From Desulfosporosinus sp. (GTDB lineage Bacteria; Campylobacterota; Campylobacteria; Campylobacterales; Arcobacteraceae), in the NCBI GenBank assembly GCA_020719775.1, contig DYPS01000004.1, forward strand, positions 1 through 57,165: a stretch of DNA of 57,165 nt, given 5' to 3'. A model generated the notes under the pieces. It made no database searches, was not told the DNA's origin, and saw only the letters and a list, made by a program, of their open reading frames with translations. Below, piece by piece: positions 1 to 10,510 of the stretch. The position numbers and the translations under genes were made by a program. The number at the start of each line of letters is the position of its first letter. The stretch's first letter is position 1.

Positions 1-42
1 GATAAAATTTTAGAACTTATTCGATGCCTGACATAGAATTTA

Positions 43-642
43 TTACATTCTCATTTTTGGTGGATTTATATTTTTTCCAAGCAAGGCATAACTTTTACCT
101 ACTCGCGCTACTGGTACATAATCAAGGGTTAGTTTTTCTTTGTCTGTAATAATCTTTTCATCTATATATTGTGCCTTAATCTCAACAATAAGAGGAATAG
201 TCTTGGAACCCTTTAGGTCAATCTCTTGATAGAGTTCACAAAAAAAAGCACTTGGAATCCCCTTTACTATTGGAGGAAATTCATCAACAACTTTTTCTGT
301 ATTAATGTTAAAAAGTTCGGCTTCACTTTGTGATGCTTCAAGCTCTTTTGAACTAAAATGCATCTGTTCTAAATTTGTTTCATTAACCATACAAATTGTA
401 CATTTTTTAGATTCACGCAAGTTTTTAAGCGTATCTTTTTGTGTTCCATCACTTTTGTGCCCAATACTCACTATCATTGTAGGAGGCTCAGAAGAGATCC
501 CCATAAAATAGCTAAAAGGAGCAATATTAAGAGTACCTTTTGCATCTTCCGTACAAATCCAAGCAATAGGTCGAGGGATAATAGTCTGCGCCATAAGTTG
601 GTAACGCTGTGTAAGTTCTTTATCTGCATAATCAACAATCAT
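43..642 (-). CDS. flavin reductase-like FMN-binding protein
   Basis: The protein of about 199 residues looks like a member of the flavin reductase-like (split-barrel FMN-binding) family. The stretch PRPIAWI near residue 23 is followed by NIAPFSYF and then PPTMIVSIG, the usual order in this family. Members bind FMN and either reduce free flavin for a partner or act as small flavoproteins; the substrate here cannot be read. The start is placed at the ATG at 642 rather than the in-frame GTG at 648. GGAG lies 7 bases before that ATG, and the ATG overlaps the TGA of the upstream coiled-coil gene (ATGA), which implies translational coupling. It is the last gene of a long minus-strand run. Confidence 0.8.
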   Translation of the reverse strand: MIVDYADKELTQRYQLMAQTIIPRPIAWICTEDAKGTLNIAPFSYFMGISSEPPTMIVSIGHKSDGTQKDTLKNLRESKKCTICMVNETNLEQMHFSSKELEASQSEAELFNINTEKVVDEFPPIVKGIPSAFFCELYQEIDLKGSKTIPLIVEIKAQYIDEKIITDKEKLTLDYVPVARVGKSYALLGKNINPPKMRM

Positions 643-869
643 ATACACTCCAATAAAAGATTATTCAAATGGTCAATCTTTTCTCTGAAATCTTTCACTT
701 GAGTTCTGAATTTATCCATATCCTCTTTTATACATTCCTCTTCAAAGGAATCAAATGCAAATTCTAATTTCTTTTTTACATTTTTATAATTATTAACAGC
801 AATGCTTAATTGTTCTTCATATTCTTTGAGTAAAATTTTTTGTTCATTTTCTATTATTGTTTCAGTCAT
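639..869 (-). CDS. small coiled-coil hypothetical protein
   Basis: This 76-residue acidic protein has no family I recognise. Almost the whole length is Lys/Glu-rich with hydrophobic residues at heptad-like spacing, so a helical hairpin or coiled coil is likely. There is no signal peptide or membrane segment. Its stop codon overlaps the start of the flavin reductase-like gene by four bases, so the two are probably made together. Codon use looks like its neighbours. The coding call rests on the overlap and the uninterrupted frame. Confidence 0.6.
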   Translation of the reverse strand: MTETIIENEQKILLKEYEEQLSIAVNNYKNVKKKLEFAFDSFEEECIKEDMDKFRTQVKDFREKIDHLNNLLLECI

Positions 870-904
870 ATTTTTATCCTTTTAAATCTTTTGAAAATAC
901 ATTT

Positions 905-1264
905 TTAATTATTAATATTTAAAAGTTCAGTTATATATTTTGCTTCATCATAAGCACAAAGCACTTTATCTAAATCTTTTCCATATACGATGATTGGTCT
1001 TTTGAAAAGCATATTATCTTTTTTCAGCCATTCTAATTTTCCATTATCATCAAGATTTAATTCTTTCAATCCTAATGTTTTGTATTTTGTCCCTTTTGAA
1101 TTAAATAAAAGATTAATATCAACTTTTGAAGCAAAAAAATTGACAGTTTCATCAGAAATAGGTTCTTTTCTAAAATCTATAAATTCGTAAGAGAGTTGAT
1201 GACTTTCACAAAACTTGATGGCATTTCTTACACTACCACAAGTTTTTATACCATAGATTTTCAT
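905..1264 (-). CDS. ArsC/Spx-family thioredoxin-fold protein
   Basis: This 119-residue protein belongs to the ArsC/Spx/YffB family. It opens with KIYGIKTCGSVR, which places a single cysteine (C9) where arsenate reductases have their nucleophile, and the later FKRPIIVYG matches the conserved RP segment. There is no second Cys in a CxxC as in Spx, and the extra cysteines of glutaredoxin-linked arsenate reductases are missing. A YffB-like thiol-dependent reductase of unknown substrate is therefore as likely as a true arsenate reductase. It lies 5 bases after gatC in the same run, with no arsenic genes nearby, so a resistance role is not supported by context. Confidence 0.8.
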   Translation of the reverse strand: MKIYGIKTCGSVRNAIKFCESHQLSYEFIDFRKEPISDETVNFFASKVDINLLFNSKGTKYKTLGLKELNLDDNGKLEWLKKDNMLFKRPIIVYGKDLDKVLCAYDEAKYITELLNINN

Positions 1265-1269
1265 AATTT

Positions 1270-1560
1270 TTATTCTATGATTTGTGGGACAATAAAATAG
1301 TTATCTTCACTGTTTGGAGCATGTTTTATAATATGTGATGCAAATTCTTCATTTTCATTTATTATATCTTCTCTCATTGGTTGTCCACCACTTAAAGTTG
1401 TAAATGTTGCATCAACTCCACTTACATCGATTTCGTTTAAGTTTTCCACGAAGTTTACAATATCAGCAAGCTCTGCTTTTAAATGTTCTTTTTTTGACTC
1501 ATCTATCTTTAATGATGAAAGTTTTGCTAATTTTTCTATTGTTTTGTCATCTATTATCAT
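1270..1560 (-). CDS. gatC: Asp/Glu-tRNA amidotransferase subunit C
   Basis: This 96-residue protein matches GatC, the small subunit that clamps GatA to GatB in the enzyme converting misacylated Glu-tRNA(Gln) and Asp-tRNA(Asn) to the amidated forms. Seen: the N-terminal pattern IEKLAKLSSLKIDES, then LADIVNFVENLNEIDVSGV, then the PMREDI segment, in the usual order and at the usual length. gatA and gatB are not in the window. The gene sits 14 bases after tgt, so two tRNA-related genes are adjacent. Confidence 0.93.
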   Translation of the reverse strand: MIIDDKTIEKLAKLSSLKIDESKKEHLKAELADIVNFVENLNEIDVSGVDATFTTLSGGQPMREDIINENEEFASHIIKHAPNSEDNYFIVPQIIE

Positions 1561-1574
1561 TTCGATTTTCCTCT

Positions 1575-2744
<1,170 letters not shown>

Positions 2745-2782
2745 TTATAAGGTTGAAATGATACAAAAAAAGGGCTTATTAT

Positions 2783-3244
2783 CTAGTAAACGGCTGGAAG
2801 TTGATAGTTTGGAAGAGTATCAGCAAAGCAAAGTTCATAATTAATTTCTTCTGGTAATACAAAATTATTGATTATTTCATTTAACTCTAAAGATCGCATT
2901 TTTATCTCACTGTTGATATCTAAAAAGAAATATTTTTGACCTAAGGCTTTGATTGGTGAGTTTCCATTTGTATCAAATCCACTAATAGCTAAAAAGGGTA
3001 CATCAAGGGTAATTGAGAGAGTTTTCAGGAAAATATAGGCTATTTTGATAGACATATAACTTCCTGGACCATTAACATAAATAATCTCATCAATAGTTTG
3101 TTTTTCTAAAATTTGATTGACAATATGAGGTAATATATCGCTTGTTTTTCCCTCTTTTTCTATGGTTTCAGTTAAAATACCGTTTTTGTAAATACCTATC
3201 AAAATAGGATTCGCAATAGAGATTATAAAAAGTGTAGTTTTCAT
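2783..3244 (-). CDS. tsaB: short TsaB-like protein (t6A tRNA modification)
   Basis: This protein of 153 residues resembles the N-terminal lobe of TsaB, the scaffold that helps TsaD transfer threonylcarbamoyl to A37 of tRNA. The diagnostic stretch is YVNGPGSYMSIKIA near 59-72, equivalent to the GPGSFTGLR region of TsaB, followed by a conserved hydrophobic helix and PFLAISG. Usual TsaB proteins have about 220-230 residues, so most of the second lobe is missing. The frame ends with a clean stop and no in-frame continuation was noticed. It follows lpxC by 12 bases. The family is likely; that it works as TsaB is an inference. Confidence 0.7.
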   Translation of the reverse strand: MKTTLFIISIANPILIGIYKNGILTETIEKEGKTSDILPHIVNQILEKQTIDEIIYVNGPGSYMSIKIAYIFLKTLSITLDVPFLAISGFDTNGNSPIKALGQKYFFLDINSEIKMRSLELNEIINNFVLPEEINYELCFADTLPNYQLPAVY

Positions 3245-3256
3245 ATTATTAATTTT

Positions 3257-4168
3257 TTATGTTACTTTATTTGTTGCATATGCCATTTGAAGGTTTTTAG
3301 CTTCAGTTGTTTGTGTTGCTAATTCCAGATCAATTATTTCGTAATTTTCTGTATCTTCAAGGAGTTTTTTTGTAAGCAAATGATTAAGATGATGACTCCC
3401 TGCAATTGCTTGATATTCACCTATCATTGTATATCCTAAAAGGGACATATCTCCGATAGCATCAAGAATTTTATGTCTTACAAACTCATCATCATATCGA
3501 AGCCCATCGGGATTGAGTATTTTTTGGTCATCTAAAACAATTGCATTTTCCAAACTTCCACCAAGTGCAAGTCCTACACTTCTTAGATATTGTACTTCAT
3601 GCAAAAAACCAAAAGTTCTAGCACGACTAATATTTTCTTTATAATCTTCAATAGAATAGTCAAATCTAAAATTTTGCTCACCAATTACAGGATGATCAAA
3701 GTTGATAGAAAAATCATAAATAATATGATTTGAAGGTTTTAGCTTAACACTTTTATTACCAACTTCAATTATTACCTCTTTTTTGATTCTCAAGGCTTTT
3801 TTAGGTTTATCTTGCTCTTTGATACCAACTTCATCAATAAGCATACAATATCCACTGCTACTTCCATCCAAAATTGGGATTTCATCATTATCAAGAATAA
3901 TCCGAAGATTATCTATCCCATAGGCATAGACGGCAGAGAGGAGATGCTCGATAGTTGAGATAACGACCCCATTTTTCCCAATAACAGTTGCCATTTTTGT
4001 ATCAATAACACTACTAGGATTTAATGGTATTGTAACCCCTTCATCTTTTCTGTAAAAGATGATTCCCATATCAGTTCCAAGTGGTTCTAAAACCATCTTT
4101 ACAGGGACACCTTTGTGAAGACCAATCCCTACTATTTCTACACTTTTTCTAATCGTTCTTTGCTTCAT
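3257..4168 (-). CDS. lpxC: UDP-3-O-acyl-N-acetylglucosamine deacetylase
   Basis: LpxC is the zinc enzyme of the committed step of lipid A synthesis in the cytoplasm. The 303 residues are full length. The zinc ligands are visible as TIEHLLSAV (H75) and VRHKILDAIGD (H232, D236), with the C-terminal GSHHLNH supplying the catalytic histidine. The start region KQRTIRKSVEIVGIGLHKG is typical. It lies 43 bases downstream of an M23 peptidase gene, an arrangement also found in Campylobacter, so outer membrane and cell wall genes share one run. Confidence 0.97.
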   Translation of the reverse strand: MKQRTIRKSVEIVGIGLHKGVPVKMVLEPLGTDMGIIFYRKDEGVTIPLNPSSVIDTKMATVIGKNGVVISTIEHLLSAVYAYGIDNLRIILDNDEIPILDGSSSGYCMLIDEVGIKEQDKPKKALRIKKEVIIEVGNKSVKLKPSNHIIYDFSINFDHPVIGEQNFRFDYSIEDYKENISRARTFGFLHEVQYLRSVGLALGGSLENAIVLDDQKILNPDGLRYDDEFVRHKILDAIGDMSLLGYTMIGEYQAIAGSHHLNHLLTKKLLEDTENYEIIDLELATQTTEAKNLQMAYATNKVT

Positions 4169-4211
4169 TCTTCAGCCTTACTCTGTTTCATTATGATATT
4201 TCTGCACTTCT

Positions 4212-5609
4212 TTATGGATTTTGGTTTATCATCTCTTTACTTGCCGTAAGTATATCAGTTATCCTTGTTTTTATCCAATTTGGATCCATCCATTCAATAG
4301 GATTTACTTCAATTCCTTGTACTAAAACACCAAAGTGGAGATGATCACCCAAAACAGCACCTGTAATACCTGTTGTTGCTATTTTTTGGTTGGTAGTTAC
4401 TTTTTGTCCAATATCAACAAATTGGTTTGTAGTATGAGCATAGAGTGTTGCAAGCCCAAGTCCGTGATTGATAATGATAGTATTCCCATAAATTCCAAGA
4501 TATTCTTTAAAAATAACATCTCCGCCATTTGAAAGAGTGATACTATCTTGTGCAACACTTGCCCAATCAAGTCCTAAATGCCAAGCTTCATCAATTTTTT
4601 GGTTATTGAAAAAATAATGTCTTCTCTCTCCAAAACCAGCAGCTGTGCTTGAACCTTGCAGTCTTACAAAAGTATTGAGTGGAAAATCGCTAAAACTATC
4701 TTTTGGGAGATTTTTTAAACAAACTTCTTTAATTGTAGTTATATTTTTTGCTCTAAGTTCTCTATTTTGTTTTACAAATCTTGCTGTTAAATCTTGTGGC
4801 ACTTCCTCATTCATCTTCTCTAAGACATTTTTACTAACTGTATCTATAAAGTTTTGAGGTATATTTAAATTGTCATTTTTAACTGCGAAATCTTGAATAT
4901 AAAGAGGTACTTTTGCTATAGATTTGTTTCCTGCTTTATCGATTGCCACAACATTCACCCCTTGAAATGCTTCGAATGGAATATTGATATCCCAAGCGAT
5001 AATGGCTGCATAATGATTTGGCTTATAAAAAGGGATGAGTTTAAAATTGTGTGTATTATTAAAAGTTATGTAAGCAGTATCAAGATTTTCATCAGCAACT
5101 TTGACAACAACTAATGCACTACCACCTCGTGAGATATATCGACTGTTATTTAAAACTACTGTTTCTGGCGATTTTGTATCAACTACAATATCATAAGTGG
5201 TATCGGTTGTATTTCCAGTTAAGAATACCCATTGACTATCATCGGTTGCTTCAATTCTAATTTTAATAGCTTTCCCTTTGTATAGTGTATCAAATTTTGG
5301 TGGAGCAACTTTTAACGATAATTTTTGAGTTTTTGTAGTAAGAATTTTTTCCTCTAGAATTTTTTCCTCTTTTTCATCTATAAAAGTTATTTTATAAGAT
5401 ACAAGAGAGCTGTTATCAGTAAGTTCTATATCAAGAGGTTCTTTTAAATTCCATGAACTATTTTGTTTAAGCTTAATAATAGGAGATTCTCTTTCAAATT
5501 GAGGTGAAAACAAGATAAAAGCTCCCCCTAATATTGCTATGATTATTAAAATAGGAATGAGTAATCTCCCACCAGTATTTTTTCTGTCACCAAAATTTCT
5601 TTCTCTCAT
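4212..5609 (-). CDS. membrane-anchored M23 peptidoglycan endopeptidase
   Basis: This 465-residue protein has one N-terminal membrane helix (about 15-34), a long periplasmic beta-rich region and a C-terminal LytM/M23 domain. The zinc motifs are present: H-x3-D in WHLGLDWA, and HLHFG near the end. Catalytic M23 enzymes cut peptide cross-links in peptidoglycan, and in curved Campylobacterota such enzymes shape the cell. The start codon overlaps the stop of the DHH phosphoesterase gene by four bases, and lpxC follows. I cannot tell which named Csd- or Pgp-type protein it corresponds to. Confidence 0.9.
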   Translation of the reverse strand: MRERNFGDRKNTGGRLLIPILIIIAILGGAFILFSPQFERESPIIKLKQNSSWNLKEPLDIELTDNSSLVSYKITFIDEKEEKILEEKILTTKTQKLSLKVAPPKFDTLYKGKAIKIRIEATDDSQWVFLTGNTTDTTYDIVVDTKSPETVVLNNSRYISRGGSALVVVKVADENLDTAYITFNNTHNFKLIPFYKPNHYAAIIAWDINIPFEAFQGVNVVAIDKAGNKSIAKVPLYIQDFAVKNDNLNIPQNFIDTVSKNVLEKMNEEVPQDLTARFVKQNRELRAKNITTIKEVCLKNLPKDSFSDFPLNTFVRLQGSSTAAGFGERRHYFFNNQKIDEAWHLGLDWASVAQDSITLSNGGDVIFKEYLGIYGNTIIINHGLGLATLYAHTTNQFVDIGQKVTTNQKIATTGITGAVLGDHLHFGVLVQGIEVNPIEWMDPNWIKTRITDILTASKEMINQNP

Positions 5610-6574
5610 TGTATTCCTCCATTAGTATAAAAATTATTTTTTATAAAGTTTATTATTTCATTTTTTGCTTTTAAAACATTATCATGTTCTATTGTACAGC
5701 CAGCTGCCATTTTATGACCCCCACCTTGGAATTCTGAAGCTATCTTTGAAACATCTATCCCATTTTTACTTCGTAAAGACAATCTTGTTTTTCCATTTGT
5801 TGGACGAAGCAAAATAGCAATTTGCACTACAGAAATAGAAAGTATCATATTTACAGAATCTTCAACATCTCTATAATCAGCACCTGTTGTTATTAACCAT
5901 TCTGGTAATGTATAAATTGTCGCGACAGTTCCTTCTAAGTGAAGCTCTAAACTCCCAAGAACCAAAGGAAGGAGCCTATATTTTGCTAATGATTCCCTTT
6001 TTGTAAGCATATCTGCAACATAAGATGGATTAGCTCCACAATCACAAAGATGATGAGCTATTTGAAACATTTCTCCATCAACTCTTGGTGTACTAAATTG
6101 TATACTATCATCGTACATTCCAGCATAAAGACAAGTGGCAACATTCGCAGATATTTTCAAATTATTTTGTTTGAAAAACTGGTATAAAACCTCAGCTGTA
6201 CTTGCTTTTGTTTCATCTAGAATATTGATATCACCAAAATAATCATTTGAAGCATGATGATCAATATTGATCATCTTTGCATCACTATTAATCTCTACAG
6301 CAGGTCTTCTTTGATCACCACAATCAACATAAACTACCACATCATATGAGGTTGGTAATTTGTTTGTAATATGTTCAAATCTATTGAGAAAATTAACATT
6401 TCTTGGTAAGTTATCCATTTTATTAAAAACTTTATGTTTGATTTTATTTTCATACATAAAGTTACTAAGTGCTAAACCACATGATATAGTATCGACATCT
6501 GGGTTTATATGAGTTAAAACAAGAATATAATGTGCTTGCCTTATGGTTTCTAAAGCTTCTTGATAAAAAGACAT
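5606..6574 (-). CDS. DHH-family phosphoesterase, NrnA-like
   Basis: This 322-residue DHH/DHHA1 protein is probably an NrnA-type oligoribonuclease or pAp phosphatase that degrades very short RNAs. Metal-binding motifs are complete: THINPDVDTIS (H22, D26, D28), VDCGD (D84), and IDHHASND (D105, H106, H107). The DHHA1 domain ends with the substrate-binding GGGHKMAAG near 285-293. The length is typical. It lies between nadC (15-base gap) and the M23 peptidase (4-base overlap), so it is cotranscribed with NAD synthesis and cell wall genes. The exact substrate, RNA dinucleotides, pAp or a cyclic-dinucleotide product, is not settled by sequence. Confidence 0.9.
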   Translation of the reverse strand: MSFYQEALETIRQAHYILVLTHINPDVDTISCGLALSNFMYENKIKHKVFNKMDNLPRNVNFLNRFEHITNKLPTSYDVVVYVDCGDQRRPAVEINSDAKMINIDHHASNDYFGDINILDETKASTAEVLYQFFKQNNLKISANVATCLYAGMYDDSIQFSTPRVDGEMFQIAHHLCDCGANPSYVADMLTKRESLAKYRLLPLVLGSLELHLEGTVATIYTLPEWLITTGADYRDVEDSVNMILSISVVQIAILLRPTNGKTRLSLRSKNGIDVSKIASEFQGGGHKMAAGCTIEHDNVLKAKNEIINFIKNNFYTNGGIQ

Positions 6575-6589
6575 TTAAGAAGTAACCAA

Positions 6590-7414
6590 TTAATCAAATT
6601 TCATAGAAAAATCAAGCCATGTTGCTTGATGTATGATAGAACCACTACTTATAGCATTTACACCACTATTTAAATAAGCAGAAATAGTTTCTGCTGTAAT
6701 ATTTCCACTTGCTTCAAGGAGTATATGGGGATACTTTTCATCTCTAAAATCTGAAACTTCTTTGATTTGAGCAGGCGTCATGTTATCACACATAATGATG
6801 TCTCCACCAGCATCCATTGCCTCTTGAGCTTGTTTAAATGTTTCACACTCTATCTCTATTTTCGTAACCCAAGAGATTCTTTTTCTGGCAATTTTGACAA
6901 ATTCTTTAAGATCCGCAATAGTTTTTAAGTGAGTATCTTTAAGCATTAGGCAATCATCAAGTCCAAGTCTATGATTAATCGCTCCACCAACTCTACTTGC
7001 ATATTTTTCAAAATTTCTAAGTCCAGGTCTTGTTTTTCTTGTATCAAGTAAAACGACATTGCTTCCTTCAAGTAGCTTAGCATATTTTGAAGCATTTGTA
7101 GCTATTCCACTTGCATGTTGGAGGATATTTAAAAAAGTTCTTTCACTGCTAAGAAGGATAGATGCCTTCCCTTCCAATTCAGCGATAGTATCCCCTTTTT
7201 GTACGATATCGCCATCTTGAAGTTTAAAAGAACAATCAAATTTTTCAGTTCTAGCTAGCACTTTTGCATATTTTACACCTGCTAGAACTCCATCATCTTT
7301 AGCAATTACTCGAGCTGTAAATCGTCCCTTTGGAGCAATATCGAAAAATAAATCACCTCTTCCATTGTCTTCTAAAATTGCATTTTTTACAAATTTTCTA
7401 ATATCTATTGCCAT
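6590..7414 (-). CDS. nadC: quinolinate phosphoribosyltransferase
   Basis: NadC converts quinolinate and PRPP to nicotinate mononucleotide, the step after NadA in de novo NAD synthesis. The 274 residues contain LLDTRKTRPGLR (122-133), GGAINHRLGL (143-152) and LKDTH (158-162), the active-site loops that bind the two substrates. It starts 2 bases after the nadA stop codon, so the pair is tightly coupled. nadB, for aspartate oxidation, is not in the window. Confidence 0.97.
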   Translation of the reverse strand: MAIDIRKFVKNAILEDNGRGDLFFDIAPKGRFTARVIAKDDGVLAGVKYAKVLARTEKFDCSFKLQDGDIVQKGDTIAELEGKASILLSSERTFLNILQHASGIATNASKYAKLLEGSNVVLLDTRKTRPGLRNFEKYASRVGGAINHRLGLDDCLMLKDTHLKTIADLKEFVKIARKRISWVTKIEIECETFKQAQEAMDAGGDIIMCDNMTPAQIKEVSDFRDEKYPHILLEASGNITAETISAYLNSGVNAISSGSIIHQATWLDFSMKFD

Positions 7415-7416
7415 TG

Positions 7417-8412
7417 TTAATTTACCTCAAACATTCTTTCAAGAGCCATTCTTGCATATTTTACCGTATCATCAGATACAAAAATTTCATTGTCAAATTG
7501 TCCATTTTTAATAGATAAAAGTGTATTATACAGATCTTCTACAGTGGTTTCATTCATTGTTGGGCATTCTGGTTTTGTTCCACTTAATACATAAGTATTT
7601 TTTTCTCTTAGACGGTTTACCATATTGTATTCTGTTCCAACAACCACTTTTTGTTCAATATCTAAATCTTCTGTAATATATTTAATAAGTTGTGAAGTGC
7701 TTCCTACAAAATCAGCTTTATCTACAACAGCTGGATCACATTCAGGATGAACAGCTACTATGATCTCAGGGTATTTTGCTCGGAAAAAATCGATATCTGC
7801 TGGAGTAAAGAGTTGATGAACGGAACAAAAACCATTAAAACAAATTATATCTGCACTTTTAACATCTTCAATATCATCTATTCCAATAACTGCAGATTTT
7901 AATCCGATTTGTTTGGCAAAATTTTGTCCTAAACATCTATCGGGGACAAAAAATATTTTTTTCCCACTTTCGAGACCTTTATGGATGATTTTAAATGCAT
8001 TTGCACTTGTGCAAACATACCCACCCATTTTCCCAACAGCAGCTTTAACTGCAGCACTTGAGTTGATGTAAGTGATGGGCAAAATATCTTCATTTGATAT
8101 TCCTGCTTCATTTAAAATTTTTAGATTTGCCTCATAATATTCAACATCAATCATCCGAGCCATAGCACAACAAGCAATCTTAGGCATTAAAACTCTTTTA
8201 TTTGGAGCAAGTACTTTGACACTTTCTCCCATAAAACCAACACCACAAAATAGGATATTTTTTGCTGGAGTTGCTATCGCTTTTTTTGCTAATTCTAAAC
8301 TATCACCAACAATATCGGCTAATTCAAAAACTTCATCTTTTTGGTAAAAATGAGCTACAATCGTAACATCCAGTTCTTGTTTTAGTTTTAAAATCTCTTC
8401 TTTGAAATTCAT
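7417..8412 (-). CDS. nadA: quinolinate synthase A
   Basis: NadA condenses iminoaspartate with dihydroxyacetone phosphate to quinolinate using a [4Fe-4S] cluster. In this 331-residue protein the likely cluster ligands are C82 (KIACCAMA), C196 (NGFCSVH) and C283 (ECPTMN). The substrate-binding AHFYQ (20-24) is at the N-terminus. It heads the minus-strand run; an AAAGG ribosome site lies about 10 bases before the ATG, and AT-rich TATATT-like sequence lies further upstream. It diverges from ruvB. Confidence 0.97.
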   Translation of the reverse strand: MNFKEEILKLKQELDVTIVAHFYQKDEVFELADIVGDSLELAKKAIATPAKNILFCGVGFMGESVKVLAPNKRVLMPKIACCAMARMIDVEYYEANLKILNEAGISNEDILPITYINSSAAVKAAVGKMGGYVCTSANAFKIIHKGLESGKKIFFVPDRCLGQNFAKQIGLKSAVIGIDDIEDVKSADIICFNGFCSVHQLFTPADIDFFRAKYPEIIVAVHPECDPAVVDKADFVGSTSQLIKYITEDLDIEQKVVVGTEYNMVNRLREKNTYVLSGTKPECPTMNETTVEDLYNTLLSIKNGQFDNEIFVSDDTVKYARMALERMFEVN

Positions 8413-8542
8413 AAATAGTAGTACCTTTTAAAAAAATATAACCAATAATATAACTAAAAGTTCTTAAAGAAAAACTTGGGCTAGATCATTTTTACAAAAA
8501 TGTTAGGAAAGCTTAGATAAAATCAAAATTAGAATTATTTGC

Positions 8543-8548
8543 TAAAAT
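8543..8548 (+). promoter_or_regulatory. extended -10 promoter element for ruvB
   Basis: TAAAAT preceded by TGC gives an extended -10 (TGnTAAAAT). A transcript would start near 8555, about 21 bases before the TTG start of ruvB, with AAAAGGA in between. Campylobacterota promoters rely mainly on the -10, so the lack of a clear -35 is not a strong objection. Confidence 0.55.
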
Positions 8549-8575
8549 GAAAAATATTATTTAAAAGGATCTTTT

Positions 8576-9598
8576 TTGGAAAGACTTGTCGGTGTTGAAA
8601 AAATATCATTCGAAGAAGAAAATGGTGAAAATATATTGCGACCTAGTGTTTGGGATGAGTATATTGGACAAGAAAAGATAAAAAAAAATCTTCAAGTTTT
8701 TATTGAAGCTTGTAAAATAAGAGATGATGTACTTGATCATATCTTGTTATTTGGCCCCCCAGGACTTGGAAAAACAACACTTAGTCATATTATTGCAAAT
8801 CAAATGAGAGCAAATATTAAAGTAACAGCGGCTCCTACGATTGAAAAAGCTGGAGATTTAGCTGCTATTTTAACAAATCTTCATGAAGGTGATATATTAT
8901 TTATAGATGAAATTCACAGGTTAAGCCCAGCCATTGAAGAGATACTTTATCCTGCTATGGAGGATTATCGCCTTGATATCATCATAGGAAGTGGACCAGC
9001 TGCTCAAACTGTTCAAATAGATTTACCTAAGTTTACCCTTATTGGTGCAACAACAAGAGCAGGAATGATAAGTAATCCTTTAAGAGATAGATTTGGAATG
9101 CACTTTAGGATGAATTTTTATAGCGATGAAGAACTTTCAAAGATTGTAACTATTGCTTCAAAAAAATTAAACAAACAAACTACTGCTGAGGCTAGTTTTG
9201 AAATAGCAAGAAGAAGTAGAGGGACACCAAGGGTTGCTTTACGACTTCTAAAGCGAGTGAGAGATTTTGCTGAAGTAAATGGAGAAAACGAGATAATAAT
9301 CTCAAGATGCAAATATGCTCTTGATGAATTAGGTGTTAATGATAAAGGATTCGATGAGATGGATTTAAAACTTTTAGAACTACTCGTTTCAAACAAAGGG
9401 AGACCGATGGGATTATCAACTATTGGAGCAGCACTAAGTGAAGATGAAGGAACTTTAGAAGAAGCGATAGAACCATATCTACTTGCAAATGGCTATATTG
9501 AAAGAACAGCAAGAGGTAGAATCGCTAGTGTAAAAGCATATGAATTGTTTAGACTCACGCCACCGAATAATGATATGAGTAAAACTTTATTCAATTAA
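8576..9598 (+). CDS. ruvB: Holliday junction branch migration helicase RuvB
   Basis: RuvB is the hexameric AAA+ motor that, with RuvA, drives branch migration at Holliday junctions. The 340 residues include Walker A GPPGLGKT (60-67), Walker B LFIDEIH, the sensor motif ATTRAG and the arginine finger NPLRDRFG, then the winged-helix C-terminus with [13 protein letters not shown]. The start is a TTG with AAAAGGA 6 bases upstream; no better ATG lies near. The 3' end overlaps the convergent pdxA gene by 12 bases. Confidence 0.97.
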   Translation: MERLVGVEKISFEEENGENILRPSVWDEYIGQEKIKKNLQVFIEACKIRDDVLDHILLFGPPGLGKTTLSHIIANQMRANIKVTAAPTIEKAGDLAAILTNLHEGDILFIDEIHRLSPAIEEILYPAMEDYRLDIIIGSGPAAQTVQIDLPKFTLIGATTRAGMISNPLRDRFGMHFRMNFYSDEELSKIVTIASKKLNKQTTAEASFEIARRSRGTPRVALRLLKRVRDFAEVNGENEIIISRCKYALDELGVNDKGFDEMDLKLLELLVSNKGRPMGLSTIGAALSEDEGTLEEAIEPYLLANGYIERTARGRIASVKAYELFRLTPPNNDMSKTLFN

Positions 9599-10510
9599 TA
9601 ATTTTTTAATGGCATTAAGATAACTTAAATTGGAAAGAGTATTTTCTTTTCTATAAGCTTTGTCAAAAGCAGTACCATGATCAACCGATGTTCGCTTTAT
9701 TGGAAGATTGAGTGAAACATTTATCCCCTCGTCAAAATAAAGAGCTTTGAGTGGTGCTAAACCTTGATCATGATACATTGCTATAAAATACTTAAAGTTT
9801 TTTCTTTGTTCTTTTGTAAAGATAGTATCGGGGACAAAAGGACCAAAAAATACCTCTATACCTAGTATTGTGTTGATTTTTAAGATAGCTTTTGTTATCT
9901 CTTTTTCTTCATTGCCCAAAACCCCATTGTCACCAGCATGAGGATTCAGACCAAGAACTGCCACTTTTTGTGGATTTTCACTTTTATAAAAATTATCAAA
10001 AAATTGGTAAAGCTTCTTTTTTTTAATCTCTTTTGCTACATCTTTTAATGGAATATGTTCTGTGAAAAGTGCAACAAACATTTTTTCACATCCAAGCATC
10101 ATAATTGCTTCAGTTTTAAAAATATCTCTAAGCATATCGGTGTGTCCTACATAGTTTATTCCGGCTTTTTTCCAAGATTCTTTATTTATAGGGAGCGTAC
10201 AAACACCATCTGCTTTCCCTTTTTTTACTAATGTGATACCATTTAAAAATGAAAGATAACTAAACATACCAGATTTTTTTGATACTTTTCCTGGTTTGAT
10301 AAGAAAATCATGATATGTTGAAAAAATTGTGAAGTCAGATGGGATTGGAAACTCTAAAAGTTCACTAGCTTGTTTTAAAAGTTCCTGATTAATACAATAA
10401 ATTGGATGGCATAAATCTCTAATAATATAATGATTTTTTAATGCAAGTTCTATTCCAATGCCATTGATATCCCCAATAGAAATAGCAATGTTTTTTTTAT
10501 TTCTACTCAC
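9587..10510 (-). CDS. pdxA: 4-hydroxythreonine-4-phosphate dehydrogenase
   Basis: PdxA oxidises 4-phosphohydroxy-L-threonine in the DXP-dependent route to vitamin B6; the product is used by PdxJ. The 307 residues show the N-terminal [15 protein letters not shown], the metal and substrate region [18 protein letters not shown] and the C-terminal [11 protein letters not shown]. Spacing of these blocks is as in the family. The start overlaps the end of pdxJ by four bases, so the two consecutive enzymes are translationally coupled. Confidence 0.95.
   Translation of the reverse strand: MSRNKKNIAISIGDINGIGIELALKNHYIIRDLCHPIYCINQELLKQASELLEFPIPSDFTIFSTYHDFLIKPGKVSKKSGMFSYLSFLNGITLVKKGKADGVCTLPINKESWKKAGINYVGHTDMLRDIFKTEAIMMLGCEKMFVALFTEHIPLKDVAKEIKKKKLYQFFDNFYKSENPQKVAVLGLNPHAGDNGVLGNEEKEITKAILKINTILGIEVFFGPFVPDTIFTKEQRKNFKYFIAMYHDQGLAPLKALYFDEGINVSLNLPIKRTSVDHGTAFDKAYRKENTLSNLSYLNAIKKLLIE

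Noticed and set aside
305-702. Plus-strand frames opposite the flavin reductase gene
   Set aside because: They are antisense to a well-supported gene, lack ribosome sites and have no recognisable protein pattern.
905-1264. Arsenic resistance function for the ArsC-like gene
   Set aside because: No arsR, arsB or acr3 nearby, and the catalytic cysteine set is incomplete; a YffB-like role is equally likely.
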